Position numbers and translations under genes: made by a program
Notes under the pieces: model-generated
The model's input: the letters and a program-made list of their open reading frames with translations, nothing else
Told to the model about the DNA's origin: nothing
Databases searched by the model: none
Part shown: positions 1 to 5,844 of the stretch, one piece after another
Numbering within the stretch: the stretch's first letter is position 1
How the letters are laid out: every line of letters begins with the position of its first letter
From: JADJLQ01 sp040007895
Lineage (GTDB): Bacteria > Bacteroidota > Bacteroidia > Chitinophagales > Saprospiraceae
Length of the DNA: 8,852 nucleotides
Direction: 5' to 3'
Assembly: GCA_040007895.1 (NCBI GenBank)
Contig: JBDTUE010000178.1
Coordinates: forward strand, 1-8,852

Positions 1-72
1 CCAATGCCACCCATGCCGCCAATGCCTCCGATGCCCGCTATGGCCCCAATGCCACCCATGCCGCCAATGCCT
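1..72 (+). repeat. In-frame Met-Pro-Pro coding repeat with a 45-base higher-order duplication
   Basis: The 27 bases at 1-27 recur exactly at 46-72, giving a 45-base period on top of the 9-base unit that encodes Met-Pro-Pro. Both periods are multiples of three, so copy-number change would lengthen or shorten the tail without a frameshift. The array probably continues to the left of the window. Confidence 0.85.
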
Positions 73-246
73 TCGATTGGTTTTGGTTTGGATTTACCTG
101 ATGATGTCACCGAAATTTCTCAAACTACAGAATACGTCAAATTAAAATTTAAAGACGGAACTACAGAGACATATGATTTAACCGATCCAAAACAAAAAAA
201 GAAATTCAAAGAGAAGTATTTTAATCATTATTATCGGGAAGATTAA
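1..246 (+). CDS. C-terminal end of a protein with a Met-Pro-Pro repeat tail (5' end outside window; possibly M56/BlaR1-like peptidase)
   Basis: The frame is open at the left edge, so this is the 3' end of a longer gene and the first ATG at base 4 is not a real start. About 24 residues are almost pure (Met-Pro-Pro)n, with one Pro-Ala and one Ala-Pro interruption. A compact segment of about 55 residues follows, rich in acidic and basic residues, with the pattern K-F-K-DGT-E-Y-L-DP-K-KKF-KY before the stop. Tails of this form, a proline-rich linker then a short 'KDGT.E.Y.L..P..K..F..KY' module, occur as I recall at the C-terminus of BlaR1-like M56 metallopeptidases of Bacteroidota. No catalytic part is inside the window, so that assignment is only a suggestion. 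An intrinsic terminator lies 22 bases after the stop. Confidence 0.7.
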   Translation, partial: PMPPMPPMPPMPAMAPMPPMPPMPSIGFGLDLPDDVTEISQTTEYVKLKFKDGTTETYDLTDPKQKKKFKEKYFNHYYRED

Positions 247-267
247 GTTTATAGAAATAAAGGCAGT

Positions 268-306
268 AAAGGGGTCTAGACCGTTTGGTTCATACCCCTT
301 TTTTTT
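268..306 (+). terminator. Rho-independent terminator after the Met-Pro-Pro gene
   Basis: AAAGGGGT at 268-275 pairs with ACCCCTTT at 294-301. The 18-base interior can form a further short pairing (ACC 280-282 with GGT 286-288). The stem runs directly into eight Ts at 299-306. It sits 22 bases after the stop at 246 and before the next real start at 372, so it separates the two genes and argues against the more upstream ATG at 285 being used. Confidence 0.8.
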
Positions 307-371
307 ATTTTCCGGATTCAAAAAAACAACCATCCGGTAAAATCAACTTAATTTCCTGTTTTAATTTATAC

Positions 372-863
372 ATGAAATCAATATTTTCTGGATTCCTGCC
401 TGCTTTATTTTTATTCATATTGACTACCTGTAAGCCCCATGCAGGTAATACTTCTTCTTCAGGTGATAAGATCCAAACAACATATGATTCTACACTTGCC
501 GCATCCTGGGGAGGAGATGAATACGGAATGAAATCATATGTATTGGTGTTGCTCAAACGCGGTCCTAACAGATCACAGGATTCTATAAAAAGGGCCGAGC
601 TTCAAGCGGCGCATATGGCTAATATATCCCGCCTCGCCAAGGAAGGTAAACTCTTAGTCGCTGGTCCTATGTTTGACACCGGGGCTATTCGGGGAATTTA
701 TTTGTTTGATGTGCGCAATGTAGAAGAAGCCAAAAAATTGACTGAAACAGATCCCGCGATTCAGGCTGGTTCACTCATCATGGAGATGCATCCATGGTAT
801 GGGTCTGCATCGATGATGGAGATACCGAAACTCCATCCCCGCGGTGTTAAAAAAAGTTTTTAA
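372..863 (+). CDS. YCII-related domain lipoprotein
   Basis: A 163-residue protein. I chose the ATG at 372 because it gives a clean lipoprotein signal (basic Lys2, hydrophobic 7-17, lipobox Leu17-Thr-Thr-Cys20). The in-frame ATG at 285 lies inside the preceding terminator and would put 29 non-signal residues in front. After a Ser/Thr/Gly-rich linker, residues 55-141 match the YCII/YciI ferredoxin-like fold: a first strand YVLVLLKRG, a helix carrying His81, the strand LLVAGPM, the strand IRGIYLFDV, a helix of the VEEAKKL type, Asp127-Pro128, and a last strand ending in MHPWYG. His81 and Asp127 correspond to the conserved His/Asp pair thought to form the active or binding site of the family. The biochemical role of most YCII proteins is unknown; characterised relatives include a dehydrochlorinase. 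The membrane anchor places it in the envelope, which is unusual for a family best known as small soluble proteins. Confidence 0.85.
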   Translation: MKSIFSGFLPALFLFILTTCKPHAGNTSSSGDKIQTTYDSTLAASWGGDEYGMKSYVLVLLKRGPNRSQDSIKRAELQAAHMANISRLAKEGKLLVAGPMFDTGAIRGIYLFDVRNVEEAKKLTETDPAIQAGSLIMEMHPWYGSASMMEIPKLHPRGVKKSF

Positions 864-917
864 AAAATCGATATTGGTTGGTGGATCCGGTTGAATAGAG
901 TCTCCTAAAACCTGAAT

Positions 918-1343
918 TCAATCTTCCCTGCTTATCATTTCATTTTCTTCATTTACATCCTTTTTGAACTGAAAAATGTAATAATACGCCAGGATCAAAA
1001 TACCAATGGCAAATGGGATGATAGCCAGATAACGGCCCTCAATATTTCCATAGATTAGTTTTTCGTCGATACCGGTAAACTCACATATCATCCAGGTACT
1101 ATTGGCTGTAATCCAAAATATGACCGCAAGATTATGGGCAAATTCCGACTTAATCTCCTTGTTTTTGTTTGTGATATAGATGGCAACCAGGAGAGTGGGT
1201 ATGATCATGAGTATACCAAGCGGTTTGAAGTTCATACACCAGCTTACATCTTTAAACAACCAAAACACAATATGTAGATTCTCCATTCGCCTTAGTTGAG
1301 CCGGAATAGTATATTGCACAGGAGTGGGAACACTTTTATTCAT
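918..1343 (-). CDS. Small three-helix integral membrane protein, function unknown
   Basis: A 141-residue hydrophobic protein. Probable membrane spans are at about residues 41-58 (PLGILMIIPTLLVAIYI), 70-89 (containing LAVIFWITANSTWMICEF) and 105-123 (AIIPFAIGILILAYYYIF). An aromatic stretch before the first span (24-36, HIVFWLFKDVSWC) looks conserved-type rather than random. The C-terminal 18 residues are highly charged (FKKDVNEENEMISRED) and probably cytoplasmic. The pattern of Trp, His and Cys next to membrane spans resembles small uncharacterised Bacteroidota membrane proteins, but I cannot name a family. Met1 at 1343 is taken as the start; Met20 at 1286 is a credible alternative that begins right before the aromatic stretch. 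It converges on the YCII lipoprotein gene with 54 bases between stops and no clear terminator. Confidence 0.75.
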   Translation of the reverse strand: MNKSVPTPVQYTIPAQLRRMENLHIVFWLFKDVSWCMNFKPLGILMIIPTLLVAIYITNKNKEIKSEFAHNLAVIFWITANSTWMICEFTGIDEKLIYGNIEGRYLAIIPFAIGILILAYYYIFQFKKDVNEENEMISRED

Positions 1344-1643
1344 TAAAATATTAATTTAAATGAAGATAATTATTCCTTAGTATTGAGAGTTTTATTTTGA
1401 AAATTAATTATTCACCTTTTTAATATCCCCACGGTAGTGAAAAAAGCCTGGCTAATGGTATGGAACTTTTCTACCTTGAAAGAGCTCTTGCACCCGAAGC
1501 CGAAAAAACCATGAAAAATTTGTTTAAAAACCTCACGCTATTGACTGAACCTAAAAAAGAGAATGACGAATCGTTGAGGAATAATTTTATTTATTGTTGC
1601 CGTGACTATTACTCCATTTATTCAATACGAAAAAAATAAACCT
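1344..1643. other. Stretch between divergent genes (about 300 bases): AT-rich promoter region and a possible gene remnant
   Basis: The first 80 bases are strongly AT-rich and presumably hold the promoter of the minus-strand membrane protein, though no exact TAnnTTTG box could be placed. From about 1424 to 1639 the plus strand has an open frame described separately. Nothing else, such as an RNA gene or strong hairpin, was seen. The serine hydrolase start at 1644 ends the stretch. Confidence 0.5.
1424..1639 (+). pseudogene. Possible decayed gene fragment or short gene
   Basis: The frame is open from 1424 (after a TAA at 1421-1423) to a TAA at 1637-1639. An ATG at 1460 would give 59 residues. 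Its first half looks like genuine protein: ANGMELFYLERALAPEAE followed by KTMKNLFKNLTLLTE, a plausible amphipathic helix with good Glu/Lys/Leu codon usage. The second half (from about 1560) turns into NNFIYCCRDYYSIYSIRKK, which looks like read-through of noncoding DNA. This is what the surviving end of a truncated gene would look like. The family is not recognised. It ends only 4 bases before the serine hydrolase ATG, so a short coupled leader gene is an alternative. Confidence 0.3.
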
Positions 1644-3332
1644 ATGTATACCACTAAAAATAAATTGCAATTAATCATAGTAATTGTAAGTACCTGCTTT
1701 TCAAATTTATTTACTCAATCTTTGCCTGATTCAACGATCAAAAAAATTGATCTTCTTTTCAAAAAATGGGATACCAACAACAGTCCCGGGTGTTCCATAG
1801 GAATTATCAGGAATGATTCACTTCTTTTTGCAAAGGGCTATGGTATGGCAAATCTTGAATATAGTATACCGATCAAACCGGAGACTATATTTCATATGGC
1901 TTCTGTCTCCAAGCAATTTACAGCATATGCTGTTGTGTTGCTCGCAAAACAAGGAAAATTGAAGCTGGATGACGATATACATAAATATCTCACTTGGTTT
2001 CCTGATTTAAAAGAAAAAATAACCATCCGGAATCTATTGAATCACACCAGTGGTATCCGGGACCAATGGCAATTACTGGCCATATCCGGAACCCGGATAG
2101 ATGATGTCATTACACAAGATCATATCGTAAAAATTTTAAGCAAACAACAGGAGTTGAATTTTAAACCGGGTGAACGATACAGTTATTCTAATAGCGGCTT
2201 TACCATGCTTGCAGAGATTGTAAAGAGTGTTACTGGTCAGTCCTTGAGGCAATTTACCGATTCTGTTATTTTCCGTCCATTAGGAATGAACAGTACTCAC
2301 TTCCATGATGATTATACGGAGATCGTTAAAAACCGTTCGTATTCCTATGAAAGAACCGACAGTAATCATTTTGAGAATAGTATTCTGAGTTATTCCAATG
2401 CCGGAGCTACCAGTTTATTTACCAATATCAATGATATGAGTAAGTGGGTAATGAATTTTTATCATCATACCATTGGAGATCAACATGACATTGACCAGCT
2501 TACCCAAAAAGGAAAACTTAATAATAACAAGGAACTCAACTATGCCTTGGGAATTTCGTCCGATATGTATAGGGGTTGGAAACAATTTTCTCATAGTGGT
2601 GGCGATGCCGGGTACAGGACTTATATCACTGTATTCCCAGATCTGAAAATGGGTTTTCTTGTTTTTAGTAACCTGGGTGACTTTGGACCCGTAAACATGG
2701 CCTATGAACTGGCGAATTTATTTATAAAGGATACTTCGACTACCAAATCTAAGGAGGTGGCTGTAAAATTAGATAGTACAATGGCAGTTTTGAAAGATAC
2801 ACTGAGTTTTAAAGAATATATGGGCGAGTATATTTCCGATGATGGTGTGCGGTTTAGTTATTTTATGAAAAACAAAAAAGTTTATTGGAAAAGTTTTTCT
2901 CAAACCTATCTTTTGATTAAAACTGAAAAAGATACTTTTATCAGCCTGGCTAATCCTGAAGTAAAATTTGTATTTTCAAAAATTTCAGGACAACAGATTG
3001 CTAATGAATACTGGCCTGATAACAACCGGATGTTGAAAAAATATATTTCTGACACCTCTTCTTCCGACGATAAGCTGAGGGAGTATTCCGGAATTTATTA
3101 TTGCCCGGAACTGGACTGTAAGTACGGAATAATATTAAAAGATCATCATTTGATACTTACAAACAACAAGTATAATGATATACCGCTGACGTTATCTGGT
3201 TCAGATCATTTGTTTAGTGATTACTGGTGGATATCTCATTTTAAATTAATCCGTAATACTAAAAAGGAAATTGATGGATTTGAAGTAAACAGCGGAAGAA
3301 TCATGCATTTGAGATTTAATAAAATCGAATAA
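1644..3332 (+). CDS. Exported serine hydrolase, beta-lactamase/PBP4*-like (class C fold) with C-terminal accessory domains
   Basis: A 562-residue protein taken from the ATG at 1644, which places a standard signal peptide first (basic TKNK, hydrophobic LQLIIVIVSTCF, likely cut near FTQS-LP). The ATG at 1602 would add 14 polar residues. The beta-lactamase-related (PF00144-type) domain spans about 30-375. It shows the three active-site motifs: Ser87-Val-Ser-Lys90 within FHMASVSKQFTAYAV, Tyr181-Ser-Asn183 within YSYSNSGF, and His317-Ser-Gly319 within SHSGGDAGYRTY, where the third motif is HSG in place of KTG as in esterase/peptidase members. NLLNHTSGIRD is also characteristic. About 185 further residues form two beta-rich segments (GEYISDDGVRFSYF and SGIYYCPELDCKYGI) of the lipocalin-like type seen behind this domain in Bacteroidota. 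Such proteins act in the periplasm as D-aminopeptidases, esterases or cell-wall peptidases; true antibiotic hydrolysis is not implied. It is monocistronic as far as seen. Confidence 0.92.
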   Translation: MYTTKNKLQLIIVIVSTCFSNLFTQSLPDSTIKKIDLLFKKWDTNNSPGCSIGIIRNDSLLFAKGYGMANLEYSIPIKPETIFHMASVSKQFTAYAVVLLAKQGKLKLDDDIHKYLTWFPDLKEKITIRNLLNHTSGIRDQWQLLAISGTRIDDVITQDHIVKILSKQQELNFKPGERYSYSNSGFTMLAEIVKSVTGQSLRQFTDSVIFRPLGMNSTHFHDDYTEIVKNRSYSYERTDSNHFENSILSYSNAGATSLFTNINDMSKWVMNFYHHTIGDQHDIDQLTQKGKLNNNKELNYALGISSDMYRGWKQFSHSGGDAGYRTYITVFPDLKMGFLVFSNLGDFGPVNMAYELANLFIKDTSTTKSKEVAVKLDSTMAVLKDTLSFKEYMGEYISDDGVRFSYFMKNKKVYWKSFSQTYLLIKTEKDTFISLANPEVKFVFSKISGQQIANEYWPDNNRMLKKYISDTSSSDDKLREYSGIYYCPELDCKYGIILKDHHLILTNNKYNDIPLTLSGSDHLFSDYWWISHFKLIRNTKKEIDGFEVNSGRIMHLRFNKIE

Positions 3333-3633
3333 GCCTCCTGGATATCCACTTCTTTATGGAATTTGTGTTTTATCAATATTAATGCCCGGATGCAAAGGAG
3401 ATACGCACCTGTTTCTGATTTTTATATAGTTTATACAGATAACTATTATTCATATAATTTCAAAATTAAGAACCGTGCTATTGTTGCTAAACTAACTTAT
3501 TGGCTGAATTTGCAGTGCGGGTAAACATCGCCGAAAATATATATACTACTTCCGTCAGTAGTAAAATAAATATGGCCTTATTGAGCTAATTAAAAAATAA
3601 GCGGCTTTCTTAAACAGGATTAAAAAGATTCTT
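3333..3633. other. 301-base gap between convergent genes with no recognised gene
   Basis: The gap separates the 3' ends of the serine hydrolase and the TlpA-like gene. No frame with protein-like character was seen on either strand. It contains a perfect 10-base palindrome TGGATATCCA (3339-3348) just after the hydrolase stop, a weak 6-base inverted repeat ATAGTT/AACTAT (3426-3431/3441-3446), and the 7-base hairpin described separately. None is followed by a convincing U-run, so termination in this gap remains unexplained. Confidence 0.5.
3544..3563. repeat. Perfect 7-base inverted repeat (hairpin)
   Basis: TACTACT (3544-3550) and AGTAGTA (3557-3563) are exact reverse complements around a 6-base loop TCCGTC. 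The 3' flank on the plus strand is AAAATAAAT, and on the minus strand an alternating TATATATATTTT, so it is not a textbook terminator in either direction. It lies about 70 bases beyond the stop of the TlpA-like gene and could be a weak terminator, a protein site or chance. Confidence 0.45.
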
Positions 3634-4134
3634 CTACTTCAAACTTGCCATTTTATTTTCCAATTCTTGCTCTGATCCCTTTTCATATCCACTGGCCTGA
3701 TATACAATGTTCCCTTTTTTGTCCAAAAGATATAGTTGTGGTATACTATTAAACCCTAATTGTCTTTGCATGTCACTATTACTATCCAATAATATAGTAT
3801 AGGGCCAGCCCTTCTGAGTCACCATTGGTTTGACTTTTGCCTGACCTCTAAAGTCATCAATGCTGATGGCTAAAAACTGAGTCCCGTATTTTTTACTCCA
3901 ATCATCAAATCGTGATTTATAGGCATCTAACTCTAATTTACATGGCCCACACCAGGTCGCCCAGAAACTTACAATCGTGATTTTGCCGGCTTGTGTATAC
4001 GAAGACAGATTTACCATCTTACCGTTAGTATCTTTTACTTTTCCGTTCGGAATAGGCTTACCCGTTGATTTAGATTGTGCCTGGATCAATGTGGAAATTG
4101 CTAATAAAAAGAAGATTGTTATTACTTTATTCAT
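3634..4134 (-). CDS. Periplasmic TlpA-like thioredoxin-fold thiol-disulfide oxidoreductase
   Basis: A 166-residue protein with a signal peptide (MNK, hydrophobic ITIFFLLAISTLI, cleavage probably after QAQ at 18-20). The rest is a compact TlpA/ResA-type thioredoxin domain. It has the redox motif Trp61-Cys-Gly-Pro-Cys65 inside VSFWATWCGPCKLEL, the strand FLAISIDD, the GWPYTILLDSN segment typical of TlpA/AhpC-TSA relatives, and the cis-proline Ile131-Pro132 in NSIPQLYLLDKKGNI. These are the only cysteines, so the mature protein has just the CxxC pair. Family members reduce, or less often oxidise, disulfides of specific envelope partners using electrons from a membrane donor; no such donor (CcdA/DsbD type) is in the window. 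It is divergent from the DUF6029-type gene, with 66 bases between starts and apparently back-to-back promoters, which suggests common control. Confidence 0.93.
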   Translation of the reverse strand: MNKVITIFFLLAISTLIQAQSKSTGKPIPNGKVKDTNGKMVNLSSYTQAGKITIVSFWATWCGPCKLELDAYKSRFDDWSKKYGTQFLAISIDDFRGQAKVKPMVTQKGWPYTILLDSNSDMQRQLGFNSIPQLYLLDKKGNIVYQASGYEKGSEQELENKMASLK

Positions 4135-4166
4135 GGAAATACAACGATTTAAATAAAATGAGGTTA

Positions 4167-4174
4167 CAAAACTA
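4167..4174 (-). promoter_or_regulatory. Candidate -7 box (TAGTTTTG) for the TlpA-like gene
   Basis: Read on the minus strand, bases 4174-4167 are TAGTTTTG, an exact match to the Bacteroidota -7 consensus TAnnTTTG. Transcription starting shortly after the box would give a leader of roughly 25-30 bases before the ATG at 4134. A TTG that could be the -33 element lies at 4201-4199, but the spacing of 24 bases is longer than usual. Confidence 0.45.
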
Positions 4175-4178
4175 AGTT

Positions 4179-4186
4179 TAATTTTG
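4179..4186 (+). promoter_or_regulatory. Candidate -7 box (TAATTTTG) for the DUF6029/Omp28-like pair
   Basis: TAATTTTG matches the Bacteroidota -7 consensus TAnnTTTG exactly and lies 14 bases before the ATG at 4201, implying a very short leader of about 10 bases. No good TTG -33 element is seen at the usual distance upstream. The box lies only 4 bases from the oppositely directed box at 4167-4174. Confidence 0.4.
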
Positions 4187-4200
4187 TGCTCCGGATTCCA

Positions 4201-5844
4201 ATGAGGTCTTTAATTAACTCCATATTAACGGCATTTTTATTTTTGATTTCAAAGAATGTCTCATCTCAGGATGAATTGGATCATACTGGAGTATTTAATG
4301 CATATCTTACTACTCAGGCGGGAATCTTTATAAGAGACAGTAGTATTGGTGCGAGTGGTACACCACAGTATGATCATCAGCTTTTTGGATCAGAGACGTG
4401 GTTAGATACAAGATATAGCAACTGGGGCTTTGACTTTGGATTGCGTTTTGATCTTTACAACAATAGTAATCTTATCAATCCTCAGGCATCCTTTAATAAA
4501 CAAGGTATTGGAAGATGGTTTATTAAAAAAGATTTTTCAACACTTGGTTTTGAAGCGGGTTATATCTATGATCAAATAGGGAGTGGTGTCATTTACAGAG
4601 CTTATGAACAACGAAATCTTGGCATCGACAATGCATTGTATGGACTTAAGCTAAACTATCAGTGGAATGCCGACTGGCATATAAAAGCATTTGCCGGAAA
4701 ACAAAAAAAACAATTTGATTTATATGAATCAGTGATTAAAGGCATTTCCATTGATGGATATATCCAATCCAAAGACTCAATGTCATGGTCATGGGCACCG
4801 GGTGTCGGTATGATCGGTCGTACGCTGGATGATGAAAGCATGACTAATTTATTATCCGCAATCAGCACCTATCAAAAAGAAGATCAGTTTTTGCCAAAAT
4901 ATAATTCATATGCATTTTCATTGTATAATCAAATTCGTATAAAAAATGTGGGATTATTTCTAGAAACTGCTTTGAAATCCAGGGATGTACTTAACGATCC
5001 AAATGGCGAGCGAAAATCTTCTACCGGAACTATTATTAGGGGACCAAAATTTATTAATACTTTGGGTCATGTCTTTTATGGTTCATTGAATTATAGTAAA
5101 CCGCGATGGGGGTTTTCCCTCGAAGGAAAACATACTAAATATTTTGGTTTGAGAACCCGGCCCCAGGAAAGTGGTAATAATGGTTTAATTCATTTTATTC
5201 CACCTATGGCAAGACAAAATTCTTATCGGTTATTGTCTTTTTATCCGCCAGCGACCCAGGATTTGAGTGAGCTGGCATTACAAGGCGAATTAAGAATCTC
5301 TTTAAAATCAGATTGGGATCTTACTTTACATCAGAGTACAATCAATACACTGGATCACCAAAAGCTTTACCGTGAGTATTTGATTGAGTCGTCTTCAAGA
5401 AAAGATGATCAGTATACTTTGATTACCGGGATTCAATGGCGGGAATATAATCAGGAGGTTTATGAGGGGAAACCAAAGGCCCTATTGGTAAAAACAATTA
5501 CACCCTATATTGATTTTTCTAAACAATTGGACGAGGTCCGCTCCTGGAGGCTGGATATTGAATATATGTTTTCGAAGCAAGATCAGGGAAGCTGGGCGAA
5601 TGTTCTTATAGAATATAGTATTGCTCCTTTATGGGTGTTTTCTATATCAGACATGTACAATATAAAACCTGTGTCCGGGGACAAACACAATTATTATACA
5701 GCAGGGTTCGTATATAATAAAGAAGCTACCCGTGTTGGGTTTTCATTTGTCCGTCAACGTTCTGGTATAGTTTGTTCTGGTGGTATTTGCAGATATGAGC
5801 CTGCTTTTAATGGTATTAAATTTAGTCTTGAGTCAAGATTATGA
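4201..5844 (+). CDS. DUF6029-type outer-membrane beta-barrel protein
   Basis: A 547-residue protein. The ATG at 4201 is chosen over an in-frame GTG at 4186 because it gives a clean signal peptide (MRSLINSILTAFLFLIS, likely cut after SSQ near residue 23) and because the GTG overlaps the candidate -7 box. The mature part is a succession of amphipathic strands rich in Tyr, Trp, Phe and Gly, with a terminal strand GIKFSLESRL, as in outer-membrane barrels. GYIYDQIGSGVIYRAYE (120-136) followed by NLGIDNALYG is the recognisable signature that leads me to the DUF6029 family of Bacteroidota; the function is not known. The only two cysteines are Cys525 and Cys530 (VCSGGIC), near the C-terminus. The stop overlaps the Omp28-like start by 4 bases (ATGA), indicating translational coupling. 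Opposite orientation to the TlpA-like gene with adjacent promoters suggests joint control. Confidence 0.8.
   Translation: MRSLINSILTAFLFLISKNVSSQDELDHTGVFNAYLTTQAGIFIRDSSIGASGTPQYDHQLFGSETWLDTRYSNWGFDFGLRFDLYNNSNLINPQASFNKQGIGRWFIKKDFSTLGFEAGYIYDQIGSGVIYRAYEQRNLGIDNALYGLKLNYQWNADWHIKAFAGKQKKQFDLYESVIKGISIDGYIQSKDSMSWSWAPGVGMIGRTLDDESMTNLLSAISTYQKEDQFLPKYNSYAFSLYNQIRIKNVGLFLETALKSRDVLNDPNGERKSSTGTIIRGPKFINTLGHVFYGSLNYSKPRWGFSLEGKHTKYFGLRTRPQESGNNGLIHFIPPMARQNSYRLLSFYPPATQDLSELALQGELRISLKSDWDLTLHQSTINTLDHQKLYREYLIESSSRKDDQYTLITGIQWREYNQEVYEGKPKALLVKTITPYIDFSKQLDEVRSWRLDIEYMFSKQDQGSWANVLIEYSIAPLWVFSISDMYNIKPVSGDKHNYYTAGFVYNKEATRVGFSFVRQRSGIVCSGGICRYEPAFNGIKFSLESRL

Noticed and set aside
312..337. 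CCGGAT/ATCCGG inverted repeat (312-317 and 332-337) as an operator or second terminator
   Set aside because: The stem is only 6 bases with a 14-base loop and no U-run, and the hexamer occurs many times in this window inside coding sequence, so it carries little information.
285..371. Upstream extension of the YCII lipoprotein from an ATG at 285
   Set aside because: This ATG is inside the terminator hairpin and the added 29 residues would bury the lipoprotein signal.
1644..3332. Reading the serine hydrolase as an antibiotic-resistance beta-lactamase
   Set aside because: The third motif is HSG and the long C-terminal accessory part fits the broad esterase/peptidase branch; nothing in the sequence shows antibiotic hydrolysis.
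4659..4868. Minus-strand open frame inside the DUF6029 gene
   Set aside because: A 69-residue antisense shadow without recognisable features within a well-supported gene.
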